From NCBI RefSeq assembly GCF_014297445.1, contig NZ_JACORU010000002.1:62001-126000 (forward strand): a stretch of 64,000 bases of DNA. Reading direction: 5' to 3'. The notes beneath the pieces were generated by a model. The model did not search any database. It saw nothing but the letters and a program-made list of their open reading frames with translations, and was not told the origin of the DNA. Positions 56,857-64,000 of the stretch are shown piece after piece (within the stretch, counting starts at the first letter, position 1; the number at the start of each line of letters is the position of its first letter). Made by a program: the position numbers and the translations under genes. Source of the stretch: Ramlibacter albus. Its GTDB lineage: Bacteria > Pseudomonadota > Gammaproteobacteria > Burkholderiales > Burkholderiaceae_C.

Positions 56857-56882
56857 GCGCGCTCCTGAGCGCGCGCGCGCGC
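56857..56882. repeat. GC-alternating tract and inverted repeat
   Basis: GCGCGCTC-CT-GAGCGCGC is a perfect 8-bp hairpin directly followed by more alternating G and C, giving (GC)7 in a row at 56869-56882. It could end the DUF3606 transcript (no T-run) or form Z-DNA. Confidence 0.4.
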
Positions 56883-56925
56883 CGCACCGACAGCGGCGCG
56901 CACACCCCGGCGGCACACTGGCCGC

Positions 56926-57165
56926 ATGACGGACCCGAGGACACAACGAGAAGCCGACACCGTGGTCCTGCCGCGCGAGACCCACGAGCTCGTGGTGCAG
57001 GCCCTCGAGGAGGCCACGCGGGCGCTCGAGGGCACGCACCGGCTGCGCGCCACGCGGCACATCTTCGTCGAGGAAGGCATCCGCATGACCGCGGACAACT
57101 CCTTCCAGATCAACCACCGCAACCCCATGCTGCTGATGAAGCTCGCGAGGCGGCTGCTCAAGTGA
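56926..57165 (+). CDS. Small hypothetical protein
   Basis: A 79-residue soluble helical protein (LPRETHELVVQALEEATRAL, then EGIRMTADNSFQINHRNPML and a basic end). No ribosome site is obvious beyond a weak purine stretch. It lies 85 nt after the DUF3606 gene. Family unknown. Confidence 0.5.
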   Translation: MTDPRTQREADTVVLPRETHELVVQALEEATRALEGTHRLRATRHIFVEEGIRMTADNSFQINHRNPMLLMKLARRLLK

Positions 57166-57175
57166 ACTCGCCATG

Positions 57176-57200
57176 AAAAAACCGGCCCGCGGGCCGGCTT
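57176..57200 (-). terminator. intrinsic terminator of repetitive lipoprotein gene
   Basis: On the minus strand a GC-rich hairpin (CCGGCCCG/CGGGCCGG, 57182-57197) is followed by six T. It lies 20 nt after the stop of the lipoprotein gene on that strand and also faces the end of the converging small gene. Confidence 0.75.
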
Positions 57201-57217
57201 CTCCATGGCGGCGCGGC

Positions 57218-57544
57218 TTATTTCTTGGCCGCGTCGGCAGGCGCCGCGGCCTGCTTCTCTTCGTTCTTTTCCTTGCCGGTCTTGATGTCGACGCTCGGCA
57301 CCTTGATCGTTTCTTCCTTGACGCCGACCTTCGGCACCAGGACCTCGGCCTCCTTCGTCTTCACGTCGACGCTGGGCGGGGTGACGTCGTACTTGGGCAG
57401 GGTGACGTCGCCTTCCTTGGTCTTCGAGACCTCGTACTTCGGCACTTCGAGGTTGCCCTCCTGCGTCTTCTTGACATCGCAGCCCACCAGGGCCACGGAA
57501 CCGGCGGCCACGAGGCCGGCAATGACGATGCTGACGTTGCGCAT
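57218..57544 (-). CDS. Repetitive small lipoprotein
   Basis: A 108-residue lipoprotein (lipobox ALVGC). The mature part is built of repeating Val/Lys/Pro units: LEVPKYEVSKTKEGD, VTLPKYDVTPPSVDVKTKEA, VLVPKVGVKEETIKVPSVD. The alternation suggests an extended beta or fibrous form in the periplasm, ending in an Ala/Lys-rich tail. Function unknown; it has its own terminator. Confidence 0.75.
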   Translation of the reverse strand: MRNVSIVIAGLVAAGSVALVGCDVKKTQEGNLEVPKYEVSKTKEGDVTLPKYDVTPPSVDVKTKEAEVLVPKVGVKEETIKVPSVDIKTGKEKNEEKQAAAPADAAKK

Positions 57545-57605
57545 AGCTATCTCCCTTACGGTTTGAACGTGAGGAGATTCTGCGCAGCCCGGCGTGGCCT
57601 GCCTG

Positions 57606-57890
57606 TCAGACCGCGACCTGAGCCGTTGTCCGCACCGCGCCAACCGATGGGGTACGCACGGCCCGTGGATCTGCAGGTTGCAGTGCCACGACGGAGACCT
57701 CGAAGGCGTACACCACCGTGCGGCGGCCAGCCGGCGCGCGGAAGGTGTCGCCGGTCTCCAGCACGTAGTCGCGTACGTCGTCGTCCAGGGTGACCCACAC
57801 GCTGCCGCGGGTGCAGGTGATGAGCGTGTCGACGCTTTCCGTGAGGGCGTGCAGGCCGCGGGGGCCGAAGTTGAGCAGCTGGCGGTTCAT
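57606..57890 (-). CDS. DUF2917 family protein
   Basis: A 94-residue cupin-like protein: ITCTRGSVWVTLDDDVRDYV then LETGDTFRAPAGRRTVVYAF. DUF2917 proteins are common in Burkholderiales next to LysR regulators, exactly as here. Start at MNRQLLNFG; a longer reading would cross the dyad. Confidence 0.82.
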   Translation of the reverse strand: MNRQLLNFGPRGLHALTESVDTLITCTRGSVWVTLDDDVRDYVLETGDTFRAPAGRRTVVYAFEVSVVALQPADPRAVRTPSVGAVRTTAQVAV

Positions 57891-57901
57891 GGGGGTGCCT
57901 C

Positions 57902-57920
57902 TTTGCATGCGTGGTGCAAA
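57902..57920. promoter_or_regulatory. LysR-type operator between divergent genes
   Basis: TTTGCA-N7-TGCAAA is a perfect dyad and contains the T-N11-A pattern of LysR-type sites. It lies 11 nt before the DUF2917 ATG and 53 nt before the LysR ATG. Confidence 0.6.
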
Positions 57921-57973
57921 TGACTATGCTCGCCGCTGGCTCACCTGACAAACGCAAATCCGGAATCCTTCGC

Positions 57974-58996
57974 ATGCAAGACAGGAATGTGAAGCTGCCC
58001 CGCTCGCAGCGCCTGCCGCTGGAGCTGCTGCCCGCGTTCGAGGCCGCGGCGCGGCGGCTGAGCTTCACCGAGGCGGGGGCGGAGCTGTTCCTGTCGCAGT
58101 CGGCGGTCAGCCGGCAGATCCAGCAGCTCGAAGCGGCCCTGGGCACGCCGCTCTTCGAGCGCAGGCACCGCTCCCTCGTGCTGACCGAGGCGGGTGCCGT
58201 GATGCAGCGCGCGGTGAACGACAGCCTGGAGCGGCTGAACGACGCGGCGGCGCGCGTGCGCACCGCCACGCCGATGCGGCAGGTGGCGATCACGTGCACG
58301 GCGGGCTTTGCGTCGCTGTGGCTCATCCCGCGGCTGGCGCGCTTCACGGCGTCGCATCCGCAGGTGGACGTGCGCATCTCCGCCACGTCGGAGATGCTGG
58401 ACCTGGAGCGCAGCCACATCGACGTCGCGGTGCGCTTCGTGGCCGCGAGCGTGGGCGTCGGGCCGCAGCTGTTCGAGGAAGAGGTGCAGCCGATGTGCTC
58501 GCCGGCGCTGCTGCGCGACCCTCGGCGCCCGCTGAAGACGCCTGCGGACATGGTGCACCACACGCTGCTCGCGGTGGAGATGCCGGGCGGCGAGGCGCTG
58601 ACGGTCGATTGGGAGCCGTGGTTCCGGCTGATGGGGCTGGAAGGCGTGCAGATGGCGCAGAGCATGCGCTTCACGCAGTACGCCGATGCCGTGGGCGCCG
58701 CGGTGGCGGGGCAGGGGATCGTGATCGGTCGGCTGCCGTTGCTGGCGGACCTCGTGAAGGAGGGGCGGCTTGTCGCGCCGTTCCGGGGCGCGGCCTTTTC
58801 GCGGCGAGGTTATTTCGTGACGCTCTCGAAGCGTGCGGAGGCGAACGCGGATGCGCGGGACTTCCGGGATTGGCTCGTCGCCGAAGCTGAACAGGCGCGC
58901 GCGAAAGCCGCCGGCGCCGCCGCGCCTGCGAAGGCTTCTACCGCGCTGCCACGTCCTGCGGCGCGGACCAGCCGCGCCCGGCCTCGTAGCGCGTGA
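57974..58996 (+). CDS. LysR-family regulator (GcvA-like)
   Basis: A 340-residue regulator with an N-terminal winged helix (LPAFEAAARRLSFTEAGAEL, then LSQSAVSRQIQQLEAALG) and a GcvA-type effector domain (TCTAGFASLWLIPRLARF). It probably controls the divergent DUF2917 gene and itself. The last 35 residues (Ala/Pro/Arg-rich) lie antisense to the converging gene and look like read-through past a normal end. Overlap with that gene is 59 nt. Confidence 0.9.
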   Translation: MQDRNVKLPRSQRLPLELLPAFEAAARRLSFTEAGAELFLSQSAVSRQIQQLEAALGTPLFERRHRSLVLTEAGAVMQRAVNDSLERLNDAAARVRTATPMRQVAITCTAGFASLWLIPRLARFTASHPQVDVRISATSEMLDLERSHIDVAVRFVAASVGVGPQLFEEEVQPMCSPALLRDPRRPLKTPADMVHHTLLAVEMPGGEALTVDWEPWFRLMGLEGVQMAQSMRFTQYADAVGAAVAGQGIVIGRLPLLADLVKEGRLVAPFRGAAFSRRGYFVTLSKRAEANADARDFRDWLVAEAEQARAKAAGAAAPAKASTALPRPAARTSRARPRSA

Positions 58997-59669
58997 CCTG
59001 CGCGCTCGTGCCGCCGAAACCGCTGGGCCATTGCAAGGTCACGTTGCCTTCGTTGTCCATCACCAGTTTCGGCCGGACGGCGGAGTTCAGGCGCCGCGGC
59101 AGCACGCCGGGGATGACTTCCGGCGGGCTCCAGCCGCTCGCCGGCTGCCAGCGCGCGTAACGCAGGCTCTGGATCTCGCCCAGCGTGTGGCGCCACACCG
59201 CCATCGCCTCGCCATTGGCGTTGGCGGCCAGCTCGAGGTCGCTCGGCTCCCCGCGGATCGTGTCGACGTCCTGCGGCGCGCCCCAGCCTGCGCCGGGCGC
59301 ATAGCGAGAGCCTCGCAGGTGCCCGTCCTGGGTCCATACGGCCAGGGCGGCGCCGCCGGGCAATGCGGCCACTTCCACTTCGGCGCCCGCGGGTGCCGGT
59401 GTGCGCGGGAACCCGTTCGCACTCAGCGCCGTGCCGGAGCCGGGGAGCGAGAGCACGGACGAGGGTTGCGGAGTCGGCGTCGTTCCCCCGTACGAGCCGA
59501 GCACGGCCGTGTTGTTGGCGGTCGAGGCCATCGCCGGTGCGGGCGTGGTTTGCTCAAGGTCGCCGGGATGCGTGGCGAGTGCGTCGTAGTAACGCCAGCC
59601 GACGGCAAACGCCGTCACCGTCAACGCCGTGGCGGCGAAGTAGGCCAGGTTGCGGGAGATCCGCTTCAT
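58938..59669 (-). CDS. Membrane-anchored beta-propeller-like protein
   Basis: A 243-residue protein with an N-terminal anchor (about 8-25) and a Thr/Pro-rich linker. The C-terminal part has three spaced repeats: RYAPGAGWGAPQDVD, RYARWQPASGWSPPEVI and RYEAGRGWSAPQDVA, as in BNR/sialidase-type beta-propeller blades. Too short for a full propeller, so it may oligomerise. It overlaps the Ku stop by 4 nt (ATGA). Function unknown. Confidence 0.72.
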   Translation of the reverse strand: MKRISRNLAYFAATALTVTAFAVGWRYYDALATHPGDLEQTTPAPAMASTANNTAVLGSYGGTTPTPQPSSVLSLPGSGTALSANGFPRTPAPAGAEVEVAALPGGAALAVWTQDGHLRGSRYAPGAGWGAPQDVDTIRGEPSDLELAANANGEAMAVWRHTLGEIQSLRYARWQPASGWSPPEVIPGVLPRRLNSAVRPKLVMDNEGNVTLQWPSGFGGTSAQVTRYEAGRGWSAPQDVAAR

Positions 59670-60631
59670 CGTGCGCGCCTCGCGGGTGCCTTGACGCTCG
59701 TGCGAGAGGTGGCCGGCGCCTTGCGGGCCGCGGCCTTGCGCACGGGCGCTTCGGCTTCGTCATTGGCAGCCGTTTCGCGGCGCGCCGCGGACTTCTTCGC
59801 CGCCGGCGCAGGCGCCGCAGCAGCGGACTTGCCGCGCAGGCTGCGCTTGAGCAGCTCGGTGAGGTCGATGACCTCCGCGCTCGCCGCACCCACTTCCTCG
59901 CCCGGCAGTGGCACCACCTGCTTCAAGCCGCCTTCGCGTGCCTTCTGGTCCACCAGCGCCATCAGCTTCTCGCGGAACTCGTCGTGGAAGAGGTCCGGCT
60001 GCCAGTCGCCGGCCATCGCTTCGACGAGTTGCTCCGCCATCTTCAGTTCCGCCGCGCTCACCGTGACGTCTTCACCGGGCCACGTGAGGCCGGCGGTGTC
60101 GCGCACTTCGTCTTCCCAGCGCAGCAGGTTCAGCACGAGGCCGTTGCCCGAAGGCATCAGCGCGGCGAGGTGCTGCTTGGTGGAAATGACGACCTTGGCG
60201 ATGCCGGCCTTGCCCGAGCGGCGCAGCGTCTCGCGCAGCAGCGCGAAAGGCTTCTGCCCCGCGCGCCCCGCGGGCGCCACGTAATACGGCTTGTGCATGA
60301 AGACCGTGGGGATCTGCTCCGCGTCCACGAACGCTTCGATGTCGATCGTCTGCGTGGACTTCGGCAGCGCCGCCTTGATCTCGTCGGGCGAGAGCACGAC
60401 GTACTGGTCCTTCTCCACCTCGAAGCCCTTGACGATCTCTTCCTTCTGCATCGACTCGCCGGTGGACTTGTCGACCTGCCGGTTGCCCACGCGCGTCATC
60501 GTCTCCTTGTTCAGGAGGTTGAACTTCATGCGGTTCTCCGCGGTCGCGGAGTGGAGGGTGACGGGGATGTGCACGAGGCCGAAGCTGATCGCGCCTTTCC
60601 AGAGCGTGCGTGAGCTGGTGGGGGCTGCCAT
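59666..60631 (-). CDS. ku: Ku protein (NHEJ)
   Basis: A 321-residue bacterial Ku, which forms a homodimer that threads onto DNA double-strand ends. The core starts SRTLWKGAISFGLVHIPV and continues with YYVAPAGRAGQKPFALLRETL and HDEFREKLMALVDQKAREG. The C-terminus is a long Lys/Arg/Ala-rich tail (about 265-321) like the extended tails reported to bind DNA. ligD is not in the window; the only coupled gene is the propeller-like protein. Confidence 0.95.
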   Translation of the reverse strand: MAAPTSSRTLWKGAISFGLVHIPVTLHSATAENRMKFNLLNKETMTRVGNRQVDKSTGESMQKEEIVKGFEVEKDQYVVLSPDEIKAALPKSTQTIDIEAFVDAEQIPTVFMHKPYYVAPAGRAGQKPFALLRETLRRSGKAGIAKVVISTKQHLAALMPSGNGLVLNLLRWEDEVRDTAGLTWPGEDVTVSAAELKMAEQLVEAMAGDWQPDLFHDEFREKLMALVDQKAREGGLKQVVPLPGEEVGAASAEVIDLTELLKRSLRGKSAAAAPAPAAKKSAARRETAANDEAEAPVRKAAARKAPATSRTSVKAPARRAR

Positions 60632-60788
60632 GGCCTCACCGTAGGGCAGGGGCCGTCGACAAGGTGTAGGACGTGCAAGACAGCACGTGAAAGCGCTCGC
60701 AAGGGGTATCCCCGCGTAACGAGCGGTGTCGTCCTACTTGCCGTGCGGGCGCGCCCCGCGATAGTCGCGCCACAGGGAGAAACCACAC

Positions 60789-61154
60789 ATGCTGAAGTCC
60801 GCGCCGTTCTATGCCACCGTACCCGTGAGCAACCTGGAGCGGGCGCGCCGCTTCTACGAAGACACGCTGGACCTCGGCCCCGCGACGCCCGTGGGCCCCG
60901 CGCTGAGCTTCCCGTGCGGCAAGGGCACGACCTGCCTCATGCTGCAGTCGGCCGCGGCCGGCACAGGCTCATGCGCATTCTGGCAAGTCGATGACCTCGA
61001 TGAGGTCGTGACCTGGCTGCACAGCCGCGGGCTGCAAGTGGAGCGGGAAGGATCGACCGCCTGGTTTCGCGACAGCGAAGGCAACAGGATGGCCGTGATG
61101 GGCCATCCGGCGCGCGCCGCGAGCGTTCGCGAGAAGGAACTGGTGGCGGCTTAA
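60789..61154 (+). CDS. VOC (glyoxalase-like) family protein
   Basis: A 121-residue VOC protein: FYATVPVSNLERARRFYEDT, FPCGKGTTCLMLQSAAAGTG, VDDLDEVVTWLHSRGLQVE and FRDSEGNRMAVMGH. It could be a small dioxygenase/isomerase-like enzyme. AGGGAG lies before the ATG. Its TAA overlaps the stop of the converging gene by 3 nt. Confidence 0.85.
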   Translation: MLKSAPFYATVPVSNLERARRFYEDTLDLGPATPVGPALSFPCGKGTTCLMLQSAAAGTGSCAFWQVDDLDEVVTWLHSRGLQVEREGSTAWFRDSEGNRMAVMGHPARAASVREKELVAA

Positions 61155-61324
61155 TGCCCGCCCTTGTGGGCGCGCTTGCCGGGGTTCTTCTTGGTGCGGG
61201 TGGCGACGCCACGCGCGCGGCTGATCTTCTGGCCGCCGCCCTGGCGGGCGATCGTGTAGCCCTCCTGGGTGCGGGAGACGGCGGCGCGCTTGCGGTCGGC
61301 TTCGGTGACGAGTTTGTTGCCCAT
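61151..61324 (-). CDS. Small basic protein
   Basis: A 57-residue very basic protein (NKLVTEADRKRAAVSRTQEG; ARQGGGQKISRARGV; RTKKNPGKRAHKGG). It could bind nucleic acid. The ATG has GGAAC upstream. No family recognised. Confidence 0.55.
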   Translation of the reverse strand: MGNKLVTEADRKRAAVSRTQEGYTIARQGGGQKISRARGVATRTKKNPGKRAHKGGH

Positions 61325-61366
61325 GTTCAGGTTCCTTTTGTCCTTGACTGGGCGCAATCATAGTCG

Positions 61367-61813
61367 CTAGGGGCAACCGGCCGCGCCCGGCGCGATGCCG
61401 CACAGCCCGTACGGCGCCATCAGGTTGGGCGTGACGTGCTGCAGGCGATTGCCGTTGTTGACCCAGCAGCCCGCCGCGTCGCACGACGAGATCGTCGGCC
61501 CGCGTTCGATCGGGACCGGGGGCGGCAGCGTCGGGATCGGCGGCAGGGGCGCACGCGGTTTCACTTCGATGACCGGTGGCGGCACGCGAATGGGCGCCTG
61601 CACCGAACGCGACGGACGCGCGGATGCGGCGGGCACTCCGAAGCAGGCGTTCGAAGCGGCGCGTCGCACGGTCTCGACATTCGGGGAATTCGCGGCGCGC
61701 GCCGATTCGAGCTGCGCGAGTGCGGCCGTGCACTCGGGCGACTTCAACGGGTCCTGCGCATTCGCGATCGATGCGAAGGCGAGCAGCGAGAGCAGGGCGA
61801 TGCGCGGCAACAT
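61367..61813 (-). CDS. Exported proline-rich protein, unknown
   Basis: A 148-residue protein with a signal peptide (LLSLLAFASIANAQ). The mature part has a helical region (SPECTAALAQLESARAANSP), a Pro-rich linker (PPVIEVKPRAPLPPIPTLPP) and a Cys-containing C-terminal end (ISSCDAAGCWVNNGNRLQHV). Four or more cysteines suggest disulfides. Common in Burkholderiales as hypothetical; function unknown. Confidence 0.7.
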   Translation of the reverse strand: MLPRIALLSLLAFASIANAQDPLKSPECTAALAQLESARAANSPNVETVRRAASNACFGVPAASARPSRSVQAPIRVPPPVIEVKPRAPLPPIPTLPPPVPIERGPTISSCDAAGCWVNNGNRLQHVTPNLMAPYGLCGIAPGAAGCP

Positions 61814-61897
61814 GGCTGGTTGGAGTCTCGGCCGTGGGGCAGGTTCGCGCGGCGGCGTCCGACATCCCCGCGCACAGTGTCTGCCTAAGCTGGCCGC

Positions 61898-62137
61898 ATG
61901 AGCAACCGGAAAGACACGAGCCCCACGCGCGCGCAGCTGGGCGATTTCCAGACGCGCTCCGCGCCGGCCAAGCCCGACCATGGCGAGAACAGCGCGAGCG
62001 CGATCATCGAAGCGCCGCTGAAGCCCAGGCGCGGCCGCCTCGATGCACACGACTTCCCCGACGGTGGTGGCAGCGGCGGCGCCGAGGCGTTCAGCCGCAA
62101 GCGGCTGGCAAAGGCAAGGCGGGGCCAGGGGGCGTAG
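61898..62137 (+). CDS. Small hypothetical protein
   Basis: A 79-residue hydrophilic, low-complexity protein (SNRKDTSPTRAQLGDFQTRS ... PDGGGSGGAEAFSRKRLAKA). Probably disordered. Starts 84 nt from the divergent exported protein and lies 12 nt before exonuclease III, so it may be co-transcribed. Confidence 0.45.
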   Translation: MSNRKDTSPTRAQLGDFQTRSAPAKPDHGENSASAIIEAPLKPRRGRLDAHDFPDGGGSGGAEAFSRKRLAKARRGQGA

Positions 62138-62149
62138 CATGCCCCAGCC

Positions 62150-62989
62150 ATGAAGATCGCCACCTTCAACGTCAACGGCATCAAGACACGCCTGCCCAAC
62201 CTGCTGGAGTGGCTGGCGCGCGAGCAGCCCGACGTCGCGTGCCTGCAGGAGCTCAAGGCGCTCGACGAAGGCTTTCCCGCCGCGGAGATTCGCGACGCGG
62301 GCTACCACGCCGTGTGGAAGGGCCAGCGCTCCTGGAACGGCGTGGCGATCCTGTCGAAGGATGAGCCGATCGTGGTGCGCCGCGAACTGCCGGGCGACCC
62401 GTCGGACGACCACAGCCGCTGGATCGAAGCGGCCGTGAATGGCGTGCACGTGTGCTGCCTCTACCTGCCCAACGGCAACCCGCAGCCCGGCCCCAAGTTC
62501 GACTACAAGCTCAAGTGGTTCGAGCGGTTGATCGAGCATACGCACCCGCTGGTGGACTCGGACCATCCCGTCGTCATCGCGGGCGACTACAACGTCGTGC
62601 CCACCGACTTCGACATCTACAACCCGCGCTCCTGGCTCAAGGACGCGCTGCTGCAGCCCGAAACCCGCGAGTGCTATGCGCGGCTGCTGTCGCAAGGCTG
62701 GGTGGACGCCATCCGCAAGCTGCACCCCGAGGAAGCGATCTTCACGTTCTGGGACTACTTCCGAAAGCACTGGGAGCGCAACGCCGGCCTGCGCATCGAC
62801 CACCTGCTGCTCAATCGCCGGCTCGCGCCCGCGCTCAAGGCCGCGGGCGTGGACACTTGGGTGCGCGGCCAGCCGCACGCGAGCGACCATGCGCCGACGT
62901 GGGTGCAGCTCGATTTGAAGAAGGTCAAAGCCGCGACGCCACCGCGTCGTGGAACCAGGCCACGGCCTGCTCCATCCGCCCGACGGTGA
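62150..62989 (+). CDS. xth: Exodeoxyribonuclease III
   Basis: A 279-residue AP endonuclease/exonuclease of the ExoIII type. Motifs: NVNGIKTRLPNLLEWLA, the metal Glu in CLQELKA, GDYNVVPTDFDIYNP, RIDHLLLNRRL and the catalytic SDHAPTWV. The last 20 residues (Arg/Pro-rich) lie antisense to the end of the converging Rieske gene, a 65-nt overlap. It acts in base-excision repair. Confidence 0.93.
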   Translation: MKIATFNVNGIKTRLPNLLEWLAREQPDVACLQELKALDEGFPAAEIRDAGYHAVWKGQRSWNGVAILSKDEPIVVRRELPGDPSDDHSRWIEAAVNGVHVCCLYLPNGNPQPGPKFDYKLKWFERLIEHTHPLVDSDHPVVIAGDYNVVPTDFDIYNPRSWLKDALLQPETRECYARLLSQGWVDAIRKLHPEEAIFTFWDYFRKHWERNAGLRIDHLLLNRRLAPALKAAGVDTWVRGQPHASDHAPTWVQLDLKKVKAATPPRRGTRPRPAPSARR

Positions 62990-64000
62990 GGTGCGCGTTC
63001 GCGCCGGTGCGCAGGCCCTTCTGGATGTTCACGGCGCAGTGGATGTCTTCCTTCTGGAACACGCCCTGCTCGATGAGCGAGAAGGTCTTTTCCCAGTGCG
63101 GTGTCCAGTCCGGCGTGCTCTTGTCCTTCGGCACCAGCATGCGGTGCGTCCAGCGCAGCGTCTCGGGCCCGGTGGGGTAGAGCGTGATCAGGCTCAGGTA
63201 GTCCGGGTGGAAGATCGTGATCGTGTTCGGGAAGATCACGTGGCTGGGCGTCGCGAGGCGGCGCACTTCGTCCGTGGTGGACGGCATCGGCCCTTTCGCA
63301 TCCACCCGCTCCTGCGCCGTGCGCCGCGCGACCAGCGACGAAATGTGCGGGCCATGACGCTCGGCGGCGGTGATGCCGTCGGTGAAGAAAGGCGCGATCG
63401 TGTCCCGGTGCAGCACGCGGATGTGGTACGGCTCGAGGAAAGCGTCGACGATCAGTTTCCAGTTGGCCGCGTATTCGGCGTCGATGGTGCGGAACAGCTG
63501 CAGCGACTCGATCTCGTGGAACGGCAGTTCGTCGTTGAGGCCGCCGAGGAAATCATCGAGGTCGATGGCCGCGCCCGGTGAAGGCACCACCCACACGAGC
63601 CCGTGTCGCTCGGCACAAGGCAGGGCTACGAGGTCGCGTTCGCCTTGAGCGCACGGCCCGAACGCTTCCGCGTGGAGCATGTGGCGCAAAGTGCCGTCGA
63701 GGCGATAGGTCCAGCCGTGGTACGGGCAACTGATGGCCGGCTTGTCCTGCGCCTGCGCATGCTGGACGAGCCGCATGCCGCGGTGCCGGCACACGTTGAG
63801 GAAGGCGCGTGCGCGGCCGTCGGCATCGCGCGTGAGCAGCATCGGCACGCCGTACGCATCGTGCGCCAGCGCCTGGCCCGGCGCGAGCTCGCTCGAGTGC
63901 GCCGCGATGAGCGGCAGCTTGCGGAACAGCTGTTCCACCTCCGCATCGCGGATGCCGCTGTCGTAGTAGCGCTCCACCGGGATGTGCCGCACCTCGTCGC
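62925..64000 (-). CDS. Rieske non-haem iron oxygenase, 5' end outside window
   Basis: At least 358 residues of an aromatic-ring-hydroxylase alpha-subunit-like protein. The Rieske [2Fe-2S] site is CRHRG then CPYHGW (C-x-H...C-x2-H), and the mononuclear iron site is seen as DAFLEPYHIRVLH (H-x4-H). A GTG at 63992 is possible, but the frame is open to the right edge (D-E before it), so the true start probably lies outside. Substrate unknown; a demethylase or carnitine-type oxygenase is as likely as an arene dioxygenase. Confidence 0.9.
   Translation of the reverse strand, partial: DEVRHIPVERYYDSGIRDAEVEQLFRKLPLIAAHSSELAPGQALAHDAYGVPMLLTRDADGRARAFLNVCRHRGMRLVQHAQAQDKPAISCPYHGWTYRLDGTLRHMLHAEAFGPCAQGERDLVALPCAERHGLVWVVPSPGAAIDLDDFLGGLNDELPFHEIESLQLFRTIDAEYAANWKLIVDAFLEPYHIRVLHRDTIAPFFTDGITAAERHGPHISSLVARRTAQERVDAKGPMPSTTDEVRRLATPSHVIFPNTITIFHPDYLSLITLYPTGPETLRWTHRMLVPKDKSTPDWTPHWEKTFSLIEQGVFQKEDIHCAVNIQKGLRTGANAHLTVGRMEQAVAWFHDAVASRL

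Overview
The window is 64 kb of very GC-rich, densely packed chromosomal DNA. Gene content points to a betaproteobacterium of the Burkholderiales, probably Comamonadaceae (Ramlibacter/Variovorax-like; an inference from gene families, not a database match). The clues are a PhaR-type polyhydroxyalkanoate regulator, the hisZ-purA pair, several Bug/TctC binding proteins, a DUF2917 gene beside a LysR regulator, a monofunctional RelA and a Ku gene. One tRNA gene is present (tRNA-Val, anticodon GAC). No rRNA, insertion sequence, CRISPR array or prophage was recognised.

Layout. 1-2404: end of an alpha/beta hydrolase, then relA. 2412-12262: nine genes on the minus strand, almost all overlapping or within 2 nt. 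In transcription order they are a response-regulator/PP2C phosphatase, a secreted GH16 glucanase-like protein, an outer-membrane barrel, a STAS protein, an RsbW-like kinase, a cellulose-synthase-like GT2 and three DUF3131 paralogues. I read this as an exopolysaccharide system switched by Ser phosphorylation; it is the best candidate here for an undescribed system. 12315-13035: tRNA-Val and a ParDE toxin-antitoxin pair. 13156-16801: phaR, hisZ, purA and a phosphoribosyltransferase. 16810-22932: a membrane protein, an ATPase with a palindromic operator, an ADP-ribosylglycohydrolase, metC-like, mnmH, a Tat-exported GDSL esterase and an ABC ATPase.

22929-31512: an aldehyde dehydrogenase with a recognisable sigma-54 promoter and its AcoR-like activator, then a haem-c/HAMP sensor with a kinase-cyclase, rlmB, a sirtuin and a small lipoprotein. 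31517-34470: split chromate transporter, DMT exporter and a MarR-GNAT fusion. 34510-40146: beta-oxidation genes (hydratase/dehydrogenase, thiolase, acyl-CoA dehydrogenase) and an M19 dipeptidase. 40150-46122: a MazEF-like pair, a small unknown, a VOC protein and a two-gene RND efflux pump. 46125-51478: a J-domain membrane protein, a small unknown and a catabolic operon (Bug, IlvD/Edd dehydratase, Bug, RraA-like aldolase). 51571-55596: a secreted LamG-like protein, a STAS-like protein, a structured intergenic region and a divergent FtsH-like AAA protease. 55603-64000: small envelope proteins, a LysR/DUF2917 divergent pair, a propeller-like protein coupled to Ku, a VOC protein, small basic proteins, exonuclease III and a Rieske oxygenase running off the right edge.

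Many neighbouring genes overlap by 4 nt (ATGA, GTGA, TTGA, CTGA), which implies widespread translational coupling. No gene-free stretch longer than 300 nt exists; the longest is 53190-53433, described below.
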